Source: Epiperipatus broadwayi
Taxonomy: Eukaryota; Onychophora; Udeonychophora; Euonychophora; Peripatidae
NCBI GenBank assembly: GCA_028023455.1
Contig: JAQFVV010012423.1
Span: 5,808,269 to 5,872,268, forward strand
Direction of reading: 5' to 3'
DNA length: 64,000 bases
Each line of letters opens with the position of its first letter. Within the stretch, counting starts at the first letter, position 1. The translations under genes and the position numbers were made by a program. Shown here piece after piece: positions 1 through 11,495 of the stretch. The notes under the pieces were generated by a model. The model was given only the letters and a program-made list of their open reading frames with translations. It was not told the DNA's origin and made no database searches.

Positions 1-1467
1 ATAAACATCAAAACAATTGAAGAAAGTGTAGTTTGCTGAAAATGAGATTGTATTTCAATAGAAAAAAGTTGTTGAAACAAAGGATATCACCCAGAGCCTA
101 TTTAATTGTGATGACAGTCAGATATTTTGTTGTTCATTTTACTTAAAATATAAAAATATGCAGTTTTTTTTAGTGAATTAGTGAACAAACACACAGTAAA
201 TATATATGCCTTCAATTTATTATTAATAGCTATTATTTGTTTAAATTTTTATTATTCTATAATTTTAATATATATATGCATATTACACAATTATAAAAAA
301 GTACTTGGATTATATATGTGTGTGTGCGTGTGTGTTGAAAAGCACTGTACATTTGCAATTCAATAACAATATGTATTCTATTGTAATAAAACTTATCAAA
401 TAAGCATGAGCTATTTTACTTGTACAATGGGTATGAGGGTGAGAGGCTAGAAGAAAATATAGTAGATACTACAAGTTCACTGTATCTTTAAAAATATTGG
501 CAATGAACAGACTGTAATGTTTGAATTTAAAAAGATTCTACAGATATGTGGGTGTGTATTAATTAACAATAAATCTCTGTGCACAGGCCATAATGATGCA
601 ACATCATCTAATATCAGAGTTCAAATACATTTGCAGACTAAAAATGAATATATGTATAGCTGAATGATACACTACTAAAGCTCATCATCCAAAAATTTAT
701 CACTCTTGAGTGTTAGGTATTTTTCAGAACTGTGATATTTTATCATTATATATACATATATAGAGGGATTAGACAAAATTGAAATATTGCAATTGGGAGA
801 TAGCAATCTGTTGGATTTTCTAATATCATTAGATATAAATAAAATTCATTTAGTGACTAACAAAATGTGTAAATGATGATTTATCTAAGACTATGACATG
901 TTTTCAGTCTTCAATTGTTCATTTCTTTTGTCATATTCTTGTGAAACTCATAGTAAAGTGTTTTTTTTTTTTATAAATGCTGAAGAATTTACAAATTTTC
1001 AGATTTTGACAATGATATTCTATGATACTTTTTTGGGGATACAAATTGTTCCAATGCCTGTCAGTTTAAAATTTTGATTTCAATCAAAATTAAAACTAGA
1101 AGTCCATCTTTAGAGAAACTAATCATTATTTTTTAGATTAGCAACCTTGAAACATTAAATTATTACATACTCTTGATTTGAGTTCCAGAACTTGGCCAAT
1201 CACTCACCAGCAATTTCATTACTTTTATTTTTTTTTCACAACTTATAATCTATTATTTCTTATTATCTTATTATATAGTTCTATATTTAAAAAAAAAAAA
1301 AGTTACAAAATTCTAATACCGATGTCGATCCTGTTTTTGTCCAATCTCTGTATATATATGAAAATTAATCCCCATTAAATAATATATTTATTATTATTTA
1401 AAATTATAATGACAATATAATTAAATAATAATAAAAAATGATATTTTTTAATCAGAAGTGATTTAGT
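1..1467. other. Unassigned AT-rich non-coding DNA
   Basis: I see no coding signal, RNA gene or recognisable element here. Short ORFs are low-complexity by-products of A/T-rich sequence. There is a (TG)n-like run near 318-336 and T or A homopolymers near 960 and 1290. Confidence 0.6.
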
Positions 1468-1615
1468 AATCATTGTCACCTGAATTTATTCAGATAGGAA
1501 ACAAAAAATATCACATGATTTCCCAAGTAATGTACTAACTCAGAAATATACAATGCTTGGGAAATCATGTGATATTTTTTATTTCCTATCTAAATAAATT
1601 CAATAAATAATGATT
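1468..1615. mobile_element. Palindromic MITE-like element
   Basis: Two arms of about 46 bases (1482-1527 and 1555-1601) are near-perfect reverse complements around a ~27-base spacer, and weaker complementarity extends to about 1468 and 1615. The arms carry the motif ATCACATGATTTCCCAAG and its reverse complement. There is no ORF. The size and foldback form fit a non-autonomous DNA transposon, but no superfamily can be assigned. Confidence 0.7.
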
Positions 1616-3042
1616 ATGATTTAAATAATCAAAAGTATTTCTGTATAAAAATATTACATTATTATTATTTATCATAATTTAAAATAATTTTTTTTGGTAC
1701 GATAAAAATTGTAATATAATCATATAATTTTTACTAAGCCCAATATTACATTTTTATTCGCTGGTCAATATTTTAAACAGTTATATTTATTTCAGAATAT
1801 TTGTATTTTAAAATTCGCATTTGCTATAATTTTATTTAGCCACGATTATGTACATTACTTAAAAATCTGAATCAATTTTTAGTTTATATAAATGGATAAC
1901 TACGTTCCATAGATTAAAACAGGCTTGATTCTACATAACATCCAAAAATTCATTATAAATTCTGTCTTTATAATATCTTCTTCTTGAATAAACTAATAAG
2001 GCTAAGGCTGATAACTTTAAAATTGTCCATAGAAAATGTAATTACCTCTTTTGCATATTTAAAAATATGTCTGAAATAGTCATCTAAATAAATTGTACAA
2101 TTATTTTGATCAGATAATGGGTAACATTCAAGCACCAGTGGTGAATTTAATTAATAAAACTTTTTTTTTTTACTTAAGTTGAAATCAATTTTACTAAGCT
2201 CATAGAATTCATCAATTTTCATCACTAATTTAAACTGCTCAAAATAATATTTGTGTGGTTTATTGCTATTAATATGCATTGTTTACATTTTAAATTAGGT
2301 CTTCCCCTCTGCTTTTATAGCCATTATCCCCCCTCCTATTTGCATATATACTTATCTGTCTTGCGTTGAACTTTTGGGGTGTTGTTTATCTTTTCGTTTT
2401 TCCTTTGGGATTAAAATAACTATAATAATTTACAAATAGTTGTCAATTACACACCCATATATAGATATATAACAAAACCAGTTTTATTGAAGAACTATGC
2501 TCTATAGTGAGTCTATACAGTTTAGCGCAGACATAGAATGGTAGACTCAGGGACTTAAAGATTTCTAAATCAATTTTCAACTAAGTAAAAAAAAAATTAC
2601 ATCAAATTCCATCACTTTAGATTGCATGTTTTAGTGCAGGAATAGGGTAGCAGATTTTATAACTCAAAGTTCATGAATAGTGGTCATTTTTGTTATTATT
2701 GTTGCTCAAATTTCTTGTGAAATCTTCAGTAATATATCATTTGATTACTAAATTTTAATGAACCTCGTCTTCAACCTACAACTTGGTATGCTCCAGCATC
2801 CTGAATAATCAAACATTTTTTATTACTGAAGAATAATAATAAATACCTTTAAATAATTTAAAAATACCTTCTAAAAAATTGCCATTTAAAAATACTTTTC
2901 TATAATATTTGTAGCAGATAATAACCTGTAGAGCTTCCTAAATAAATTTATGTGTATAAACACATAGCACTGAAAAAAATTATACTAATAATAGAAAACT
3001 GATGCCAATGATGACCAAATAAAATACCTTTATACCTAGACA
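1616..3042. other. Unassigned AT-rich non-coding DNA
   Basis: No gene or element recognised. The sequence has several homopolymer runs and a slightly more complex stretch around 2500-2680 that matches no other part of the window I noticed. Confidence 0.6.
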
Positions 3043-3158
3043 CATGGATATATGTGCGCATATATATATATATTTAAATAATAAGTGTAATAATGCTCAA
3101 GATGGATATATGTGTATATGCATATATATTTAAATAATAAGTGTAATAATGTTCAAGG
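3043..3158. repeat. Tandem duplication, ~58-bp unit
   Basis: A unit running from a GGATATATGTG motif through a TATA stretch into TTTAAATAATAAGTGTAAT and an ATG(C/T)TCAAG end occurs twice in direct order. The two copies differ mainly in TATA length and a few substitutions. It is a simple local duplication. Confidence 0.75.
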
Positions 3159-3186
3159 CTAAATGAGTTTGTAAGTAATCATTAAT

Positions 3187-3298
3187 AGATAATCCCAATA
3201 TCAATAACAATCAACATTTTCAAACTGTTGTTAAAAGGAGGTTGGTTGCTTTAACAACAGTTTGAAATTGTTCATTCTTATTGATATTGGGATTGTCT
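3187..3298. mobile_element. Foldback/MITE-like hairpin
   Basis: A ~50-base left arm (3187-3236) and right arm (about 3248-3298) are reverse complements, around a short G-rich centre (AGGAGGTTGGTTGC). The outer part reads AATCCCAATATCAATA and its complement, the inner part CAAACTGTTGTTAAA and its complement. There is no ORF. The size fits a small MITE or a sequence forming a strong hairpin if transcribed. Confidence 0.7.
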
Positions 3299-5170
3299 AG
3301 CTTTTAATTATATTTATGTATAATTTTATCAGATGTTGGTAGACCCGCTATCTTGAGTATTTAGTATGGTTATGCAACATATATTGACCAAGCTAATATA
3401 ACTGTGTATGTGGATGATTCTTGAAATTGTAAAAAAATTATATATATTTAAGAGTTTTTTAAAAATGACTTTAGCTTTAAAAGTTTAACTTCGAATTTTT
3501 CCAAAGTGATAATTTTCGTCCTTCGATAAGACGAGCAAACCATGTGACCTTTTAATAGCACTATTTCTTATCACTGATAATAGTGTTCGTTATTTTTATA
3601 TTGCATGACAAATAATCTTCAACTAAAGCAACAGACGTGACTACTAAACTGATAGAAGCAAAAGAAAAATGTTAGGTTTTATCTGTTTTGTTAAATATCT
3701 AAAAACAATAACTTGTCAGACATCGCTAATTTAGGTTTTAATTTAATAATAAAACTCAGTTATTAATAATCATACTAACATTTTAATCAATCTAATTAAA
3801 TCATTAAAAAAACAATAGAAGAGTGATAAAGATAATTTTTTTAACAGACAAATATTTCTCACTCAAAGTCATATTTGGATAATTAGGTAACTGTGATAGT
3901 TTGCCCATCCCTCACCAATTTATTTTACCAACTCAAATTTAGAGTTAATGGCGCATTTTACATTCGAAGATTATTATAATGATTAAGAATAAGATTAATT
4001 GCTAAATTTGCAAACGATTACACAATTCATTGTTAAATCAGTTTATATAAGTTTTAATACTTATCACCAATGTTAATGAATTATTATAATCATAAAAAGC
4101 AAATCCCATACATCTCAGATCATCGTTCACCCCCCCCCCTTCTTTTTTTTTTTATATACCTATAATTATTTTTGCTTAAAATAATTTATCAATTTCTTTC
4201 TTCTTTTGCTTTATTTTTTTGAAGTAAGTCATTTCAATTTTATTTCTTATTAAATTTTATAAAAAATAGTTTTAGACTCACATTTTCTCTCACAATATAA
4301 CAACAGTCTCAGTCTGATGCATGTATTTCAATTAATCATTTCCAAGTTTCTTTACAATCATATCTTAAAAGCTCTTGAATGCTTTTTTTATTTGCTACTT
4401 ATTAGCTTTTCTTTATTTTGTATAACATCGTGATCTGATGATCCTATGTTTAATTTCAAATTTTTATGTGGCCATCTTGACTTCTACCAGTTCTGGAATT
4501 CCTGACATCTATTTGGCAAAGTGTTTTTGAGTAATATTTAACAATATCTCCTTAAATAACCAAATATATATGTTTTTGAAAACATAGAGCAATTTTTTTT
4601 GAAAAAAAAAAAAATATTAAAAGTCAAGCCTCCATTTGAAACTTTACACAAGAAATCATAAAATGTTAAAAGATTCAAGTTCCTCCACTGAGATTTCTTA
4701 AAATATATTATTCGCAAGAGTTTCTGCTAAAAATTAAATTCTTGGAAGTGAATTAACAACATTCTCTTCAAAAAATGACATTCAGACTGCTTTTTATTTT
4801 ATTTATTTTTTAACCAATATTAGTACAACTCTTGCAGACGAATGCTAATAAATTAAAAATCAGATTGTGTTATATATTTTAGTACTTAGAAAAATCTAAT
4901 TAAAAAAAAGTTTTTGTTTATAATACCTCCATATACTAATTATTGCACATTTTGAAAAAGAATTGCATTATACTTTATTATTTTTGTCTTTCTATTAACC
5001 ATTTAAAGGTTTTCTTATAATTGAATATTATAAGTGAAAAAGACAGGCTAAAATCAGAAGAAAAAAAATTCTAGCCCTAAATGATAAAATCTTTCAGTTT
5101 GAAAAACAAAATTCTAATCTTAAATGGAGAACTTAAGTGTTGAAAACTAATTTTGATATATATGAATGGT
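3299..5170. other. Unassigned AT-rich non-coding DNA
   Basis: No gene or mobile element recognised. A C run (about 4130-4139) is followed directly by a T-rich run. Confidence 0.6.
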
Positions 5171-5210
5171 CATGTGTGTGTGTGTTCGCGCGCGCGCACA
5201 CACACACATG
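5171..5210. repeat. Palindromic (TG)n(CG)n(CA)n microsatellite
   Basis: A TG-dinucleotide run passes into a CG run and then a CA run, and the whole 40 bases is almost its own reverse complement (CATGTGTG at one end, CACACATG at the other). Alternating purine-pyrimidine sequence of this kind can adopt Z-DNA or a cruciform. It is the most CpG-dense short stretch in this AT-rich window. Confidence 0.9.
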
Positions 5211-6017
5211 AAATTCTATTTGTCACTGTTTTTTTAGACTTGCAATATGTTTTGACAGTGTTATAGCTAAAATGCTCTACACTCATATCTGGAGAATGAT
5301 TGTTTAAAATCAATATTTTTAACTTTCATTTAAAATTAGAAAAAGGTAAGACAAATATTATACTATATATACTAATGCTTGATGTATTTTCAGATATATA
5401 ACACTTAAAAAATAGACAGTTGCTGTAACTGTGACTATGAGAATATTTTAACTACTGTACTATATCTTTTTAATGTGTGGGTAGTGAAAAAGATTAGGTT
5501 AAATTTGTGTTATTCTGTGAAAAATCTATGATTTCAGGATATAGCAAAAACATATATTATTAATACCAAAATTTAACTCCAAGCTCTGCCTTCCACTCCC
5601 CAAAACATCAAATGAATCATATATATTTGTTGATGAAAGTAGTGAAAATAAATCAGATAATGCAATATATTATATATAATAATGGTGAAATATATAATCT
5701 TTCCAGAAATCATTGAGAAAATGATCATAGGCTTTTCCTAGCTGTTTAAAACTCTTCATTCCCTTTGCATTGCTTGTATTAAATAAATTGTTAAAAATTC
5801 ATTTCTTTTTTATACTTTGCACAAAGCTTTTTATTCAGTCACCTGGTAGTTTTGATTGTCTAGCAGTCTTCTTCAGAGCTGTAAAATACAAATGCTGTAA
5901 ATTATTTATTTACTTATATTAATATACAATAAGGTTTTTGGATATTTTTATATATTTACATATACTCACATTTTTATTATTTATTTTGTAATTTTAATAT
6001 ATATATATATATTATAC

Positions 6018-6195
6018 TGTGGAATCTCATGTAATGAATGTAATTAGTTCCAAAAGCACATTCATTAAATGACCTGTTTGTTCAATGGTATATTGAAATG
6101 CATGTACTTAAGAGTAATCCATTCTAGGATCACTACAGAACATTATACAACAACTTAAACAGGAAAAAAATTAATCTAAAATATTGCACGATAAT
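6018..6195. mobile_element. Tigger-like MITE end fragment
   Basis: The sequence starts CTGTGGAATCTCATGTAATG and continues with AATGTAATTAGTTCCAAAAG. This resembles, from memory of the family, the widespread pogo/Tigger-derived ends that begin CAGTGGAACCTCG and contain a GTTCC block. I cannot find a clear matching opposite end, so this is either a fragment or a chance resemblance; the right limit is approximate. Confidence 0.35.
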
Positions 6196-6425
6196 ATTCC
6201 CTGCCATTTGCTTTTTTATTATTCAATATTATTAAAAGTTTCTGTTTTTACAACATGATCTCCCTTCAAGATCTTTGCATTTTTTTTATTTTGCCTTTAT
6301 TTTTAAAGAGATCTCTAATAGTTTTAATTACTCTTCTGAAAATAATTTTTTTCTTAAAGTTAATTTTTTAATTCCATTTTTCAGATTCATGACTAAAGAC
6401 AAGATCTATCCCTACTATTAGGCTT

Positions 6426-7030
6426 TCATTATTTATCAACTATGCATTCTGGTCTACTCATTGTAAAATGGTTTTCAATCCTGGTGCAATTCATGAGGGA
6501 AAATTCTTTCTGAATAAACTTATAAAATTTAAAAACCATGACATACTCCTAGCTCCAAAAGTATTATTTGAGGAAACATGGACTCTGATTGCATTGAAAA
6601 AATGATTGCTGGTAATACGCTTTGTTTCTTCTGTCTAATATATTGCTGAAAGTGATTTTGTTAATAATCTGAATTTCAGATCCTTATGTTATCAAAATGG
6701 ATACAATTTAACTGAACACATCAGATTCAGCATAAATACCTAAGCTTTCATAGTTGTAGTGATTAGTACAATGGTGATCTGACCAAACTCTAGATTGACC
6801 AAGTGACTCTTGGTAGTGTGAGGCAATTTGTCTAGGTGAGTTGGGTGAGCTTAATTGGCCTACTTGTGTGTTAATAGTAGACCAGTTATTCCAGTTTACC
6901 TCTTGCCCAGAATAATACTATCTTATATTTATTTATAATCATGTAATTCTTCTTTATGTTTGTAATTCTAGCTTTCCTTTTATTTTACCATGTACACATA
7001 ATTGTCACTATAAACATTGTACTTGTTTAA
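6426..7030 (+). mobile_element. LINE 3' fragment (decayed ORF2 tail and 3' UTR)
   Basis: Positions 6426-6605 read as 59 codons plus a stop without interruption. The encoded tail shares YA.W..(R/H)C, F..KL..F and LFE.TW.LI.L with the LINE C-terminus at 45592-46026, so the two belong to one family. Downstream, a moderately GC-richer region (6720-6900) ends in AATAAATATTTGAAAAAA near 7030, as expected of a LINE 3' UTR and tail. Everything upstream of the tail is lost or unreadable. The family similarity is seen directly; the 3' UTR extent is inferred. Confidence 0.6.
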
Positions 7031-7040
7031 TAAATATTTG

Positions 7041-8142
7041 AAAAAAATATTATGCAGTAAGTATGTAGAATAATTTTAAAAAATTACAGCATTTTCACTG
7101 CTAAAGATACAAATAAACAGTAAGTGGCATAAACTGGTAAAAAAAAATTTCCAAATTATGCATAAATGAAAAATTTATCAGATGACAATATCCTGCACAT
7201 GAACATGCTATATCAGACAAAGCAATTCATCATATAATTTGCATTTGTTTGGTTAGTTATTTCTTATTCCTCATTGTAGCAGCAATATAATAAAACATAA
7301 AGATACTATTTTTTTATTTCCCCAGATAATTACATTGCCTAATATATTTTTATTATTTCTAAAAATGTTTTTAATAATTAAGCTAAAAAATATTATTTGG
7401 TCAAAAACATTATTTAAACTGAAAGTTATGTATATAAATGATTAATTGTATAATATAATATTTGATTTAGTTATGTTGAGTATTTCCAGTTACTAATTTA
7501 AAATATGTTTGTTTATAGAGGGTGTTTAAAAAAATTGTTATATTTAAGCTCAACTCTTAAATCACTTAGTTTTGAAACACATTCGTGATCTTCTTTTTTT
7601 ACTCTTTTTTTAATTCTATTTTGCAATTATAAAAAAAACACTTCATCGAATCTTTATATTTTATATAAATTTCATTAAAAGCAATGGTTTAAACAATCAA
7701 AATAATCTTTGAAATAAAATATCAACTATGCAAGTAAAAAAAAAAAAAAATAGCAACAATGTTACCAAACACAAAAAAATTATATAAAACTTTTTGTCTA
7801 AAAATCAATTCTTTATGTTTTCTATACATTTTATTAAAACTGAATGTGCTAATGATAAAAATAATTTTATAAATATTAAAAATCAACTTCCCAATTAAAA
7901 AAAATCAATAAATAATGAGTTACTGACACAAAGCATTTCGTGCTTGATATCTCATAAATTTTCAGTAGGCTAATCTTCTAAAAATAAAATATGTTCAAGC
8001 AAAAGCTATATATAAGCATTGCAGACTAATTAAAAAATAAATATTTAATAATTTTACAAAAAAAATAATAAACCCATAAACAAAATGTATATATATATAT
8101 ATATTTCTAATTTTATTTAAAAAAAACTTATGTCATGCAAAT
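7041..8142. other. Unassigned AT-rich non-coding DNA
   Basis: No gene or element recognised. The sequence is rich in poly-A/T runs and ends in a (TA)n tract at about 8085-8103 just before the dispersed repeat. Confidence 0.6.
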
Positions 8143-8330
8143 GTGCCACACTGGCTACTGTGTGTTAGTGAGCAACCCATCCATGTTTATATATTATATG
8201 AATAATCATATAGTAATAACAGCTACAATGATATCAACATATGGAAAGAACATTAGTAATTTGCCCTGGTTAGTTTCTTTAAGACATCCAAAAGGCATAA
8301 AAGGATCTTTCAGTTAACAACAGATGTATA
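8143..8330 (+). repeat. Dispersed repeat family A, copy 1
   Basis: About 185 bases align with 25984-26170 over their full length, sharing blocks such as CTATATGAATAATCA-like and ATAGTAATAACAGCT. In this copy the + frame stays open from CAC (His) at about 8147 to a TAA after TTCAGT at 8317. The other copy keeps the same frame with one in-frame stop and an in-frame 3-base length difference. It could be a SINE or a fragment of a larger element; I do not recognise the family. Confidence 0.7.
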
Positions 8331-9040
8331 GTCATTTTATTATATTATGACATAACACACAAACATGAAAAGATCTAGGGTTTTTAGTCATTAAATTAGA
8401 AAAATGAAATTATTTTAGGTCAAGTTATTATATATTTATAATTACATACTTTTTAAAATAATTTATGATTAGATATTTTATCAGTTCTTAATTAGTATTT
8501 TTTATCTTAACATATTACAAGTATACTTTCTATGTTTTTTTTTTTTTTTTTGATATTTATTAATCTTCACAAAATTGGAAAAAGTTCTTGATGATGGTCT
8601 TACAGATAAACAGAGATGTAAAAGAATGTCCAAAGCTACAATATCATGCAGTGATTCTGAGTCAGATTCTGGGTAGAAAAACAGCAAATAGCTAAAGATT
8701 ATGAAAGTGGCAACACTGCAAGAAAAAAACTGGAATCAGATGAAAAGAATTGGCCATATTTTTTTCTAAATAATGACTTTTACCTCTCTTTTCTTGATTA
8801 TTGATAACTTCTGACATATAGATGAAATAATTTCTATTAAAATCTTAAACTACTAAAAGGCTTTTAATTATAAAAACTGCAAAATTATAAACTATTAGTG
8901 ATCTGAATGGATTCTGCTGATAAAAACTTTACTCTGCAGATTGCAGTGCCAATAGAAAATTATCATTATTCTAGATGATATAATTCATTATCAAAATAAA
9001 TTTTAATATCTCAAATATTGTATATAACTAAATGACTGAT
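8331..9040. other. Unassigned DNA with short acidic reading frame
   Basis: Mostly AT-rich non-coding sequence. Around 8566-8674 a + strand frame reads as a charged stretch ending in SCSDSESDSG before a stop, which looks like decayed coding sequence but is too short to assign. Confidence 0.5.
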
Positions 9041-9359
9041 AGTATAGCGACAACTAAAAAAATTGGAGAGTTTTGAGAAATAGAGTTGATAATTTGAATT
9101 AGGTGAATTACATTAGTAACTACTTTTATAAAACATGCACATTACAAGTGAGCACCCAAAAGTAAGCAGAATTGTTCTCTGAAAAGTGAGCACATTATAG
9201 AAGTGCTTCTCTTATTAGATGTCTTTTATGGGGATATTCCTGCATCAGTTCATCAACTTTTTTCATTGAGAGAAGTTATGTTATGGCATAGTAAAAGTTT
9301 TTGTTAAGTGTGTCTCAATTATTTGTCAACTTTTGTAATATCTAACAAGTTGAAACAAC

Positions 9360-9548
9360 ATGAAATTCTGTATTCTATTAGTGAAAACAGCAGGGGAAAT
9401 AGTTGTAATGCTTGAAACACCTTACAAGCAAACTGTTCTGGGGAAAACACAAGTTTATAAGTGGTTTAATGGAAGTGTCAAATTCGTCACATCCCAAAAG
9501 CCCTGGCAAGTAAAGTTTTATGTCAAGATGATCATGATTGTATTATAG
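9360..9548 (+). pseudogene. Mariner transposase N-terminal remnant (copy a)
   Basis: A 62-residue open stretch carries the mariner N-terminal pattern: MKFC..L.KTAGE near the start, then GKTQVYKWFNGS at residues ~28-39. In intact mariner transposases this region forms the first DNA-binding helix-turn-helix, where the family consensus is K(T/S)A.ET..ML...Y and (K/R)(T/A)QV(Y/F).W. The frame then ends and the second helix-turn-helix and catalytic D,D,D core are absent from this copy. A second, more decayed copy of the same segment follows at about 9853-9990. Confidence 0.7.
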
Positions 9549-9852
9549 TTATAACTAGAAATTGGAGAGTTTTGAGAAATAAAGTTGATAATTTGAATTA
9601 GGCACATTAATTTAGTAACTATGTTTTATAAAGCATGTACATTACAAGAGAGTACCCAAAGTAATTGGAATTATTCTCTTGAAAGAGCACATTTGGACAT
9701 ACCTCTGTCATAGATGTCTTTTGAGGGATACCCCTGCACCAGTCTGCCAACTTTTTTCATTGAGAGAAGTTGGGTTATGGCATAGTAAATGTTTTTAGTA
9801 TATGTGTTTCACTTACTTATCAACTTTTGTAATGGTTGAAAAGTTAAATAAC

Positions 9853-9990
9853 ATGAAATTCCATTTTCTGTTAATCAAAACAGCAGAAAAAATAGTTGAA
9901 ACAGCTTAGAAACAAACTGTTCTGGGGGATATATGTGAAAATTATGATTGGTTTAATGGAGGTATCAAATTAATGCCATCCTAAAAATGC
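9853..9990 (+). pseudogene. Mariner transposase N-terminal remnant (copy b)
   Basis: This is the tandem counterpart of the preceding remnant. It begins at an ATG in the same sequence context (AACATGAAATTCC) and retains the KTAE-like and WFN(G)-like positions, but it has in-frame stops. It probably was the part contiguous with the 3' half, because the sequence following it (from about 10020) resembles the region around the first catalytic aspartate of mariner transposase. Confidence 0.55.
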
Positions 9991-10059
9991 ATAGTGAGTA
10001 AACTTTTCTGTCAAGATAATGCTGATTTTTTGGGGATGCAAATGGCATTGTTCACTTAG

Positions 10060-10475
10060 AATTGTTTGTAATGACCAGGCATTTAAAACCTACAAGTTCT
10101 GAAAAGTTTGCAAGATGCAATAAAACAAAAACATCCCATTTTTGGTTTAATGGGGAATGAAAACTTTACCAGCACAAACCACCAGTGCACAAAGCCTTGA
10201 ATGTGCCAATTTGTAATTAAATTCTGCATGATCCAGTTTGTCCATTACCCATATTCATTTGATCTTACTTCATGCAACTTATTTTTATTCTCTTGAATAA
10301 AAAAATGCTACTTTTTTTTTTTTTTTTTGCAGACTTAGAAATGGTGAAAATAAAAACAATACAGATATTTTGCAATAGTTTTCAGGCTATATTGAAAGGT
10401 AAAAAAACATGTTTAGACCAGCGTATTGCATTAAATGGATTATATTTTGAAAGAGATTTAATTTGTAATACCTAA
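10060..10475 (+). pseudogene. Mariner transposase C-terminal remnant
   Basis: Frames in this stretch carry a decayed HxDNAPAH-like region (about 10150-10190), then PYSFDLTSCNLFLFS at about 10247-10292, matching the mariner PYSPDLAP.D..LF signature with the catalytic D replaced by N in this reading. A T-run follows, then an open segment (10272-10475) ending in CLDQRIALNGLYFERD, the typical mariner C-terminal (W.KC I...G.YFEGD). The gene is clearly dead; the family assignment is firm. Confidence 0.75.
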
Positions 10476-10520
10476 AAATAAATACACATTTTTTATTACA
10501 AAATTATTTTTCGGTCCCAC

Positions 10521-10998
10521 TCTTATGCGATTTGATGGTCATTGTTCAAATGTTATTAAAAAAAATTGTAAATTGAACATTTTGTATGTTGCATTTTATG
10601 TTTGATAATGGATTCTATAGTAGAATATCCATCAATTTAAAGAATATATTGATTAATCTTCTTGTATAGTGAACGTCAGCATAATTTTCAGGGGAAATAT
10701 AGATCATATTTACATTATAAAAATTATCTCAATTATATGATAAAGTGTGATATTGATTGATTTTTCTGGGAAATATGGCAGATGACATAATATCTTAGAG
10801 AGCTACAAGTGCAGTTAAACATCATATTGAGGTCTTTCAGAAAAAAAAAGTTTGCTAAAAAGAAAGTTAAAAAATAGTATTACAAAATATCAAATAATCA
10901 GAATAATGGACCAGCATGGTTTGTATAGTTATGGCAAAAATCACTTTTAGTTTTTTTCTTCCCTTTATTTTTCTTTCAGAGTTGGAATGATCATACTT
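10521..10998. other. Unassigned AT-rich non-coding DNA
   Basis: Sequence between the mariner remnant and the next MITE. No gene or element recognised. Confidence 0.6.
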
Positions 10999-11196
10999 AA
11001 AACAGACAAAACTCTCTATACGTATTGCCACTCAATACATATAGAATAGGTGTAGTGCTCTCAGATCCAAGGCTCCTCACTAATGAAGGCCACAAACCAG
11101 AAACTAGTCTGGGGATTTTATGCACAAGCCTTCTGGCATCCATTGATTACTCTGGCTTGCACTGAGTGGCAATATGTATAGAGAGTTGCCTGTTTT
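10999..11196. mobile_element. MITE with ~34-bp terminal inverted repeats
   Basis: The left end (10999-11033) and right end (11163-11196) are reverse complements over about 34 bases with a few mismatches; the clean core is CTCTCTATA and TATTGCCACTCA. The ~130-base interior is GC-richer than its surroundings and non-coding. Size and ends fit a non-autonomous DNA transposon. I could not confirm a target duplication. Confidence 0.75.
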
Positions 11197-11495
11197 AATA
11201 ACAGTTATAAGCAAGCATAATAAATGGTGATCATGTGATGTTTATTGGCTTAATGGTCATACTTGTTTGTAAGTAGTTGTTGCTGATATATACATATTTG
11301 TGTGTGTTTGTACACATTCAGTAAATGAAAAAAAAAACAATACACTTGGGTCTCATTTTATGCAGATTTCTTTAATGCAATTTTGAAGTTATGAGATTCA
11401 TGTCTCTTCTTAATATATTTTTATGCAATAAAGAAGTTCATATTTCATTTAAAATCAGGATTTCCCCATCTTATATACACACATTAAATTTTACA

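Larger units (their letters stand above)
9045..10520 (+). mobile_element. Mariner-family transposon remnant with duplicated 5' half
   Basis: Translated pieces match mariner (Tc1/mariner superfamily, SETMAR-like) transposase at both ends. The 5' half occurs twice in tandem: about 9050-9548 and 9549-10020 align throughout, including the block GGAGAGTTTTGAGAAATA. The single 3' half ends in a TCGGTCCCACTCTTATG stretch that resembles mariner terminal sequence. Stops and frameshifts are frequent, so it is inactive. Exact terminal repeats were not resolved. Confidence 0.75.
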
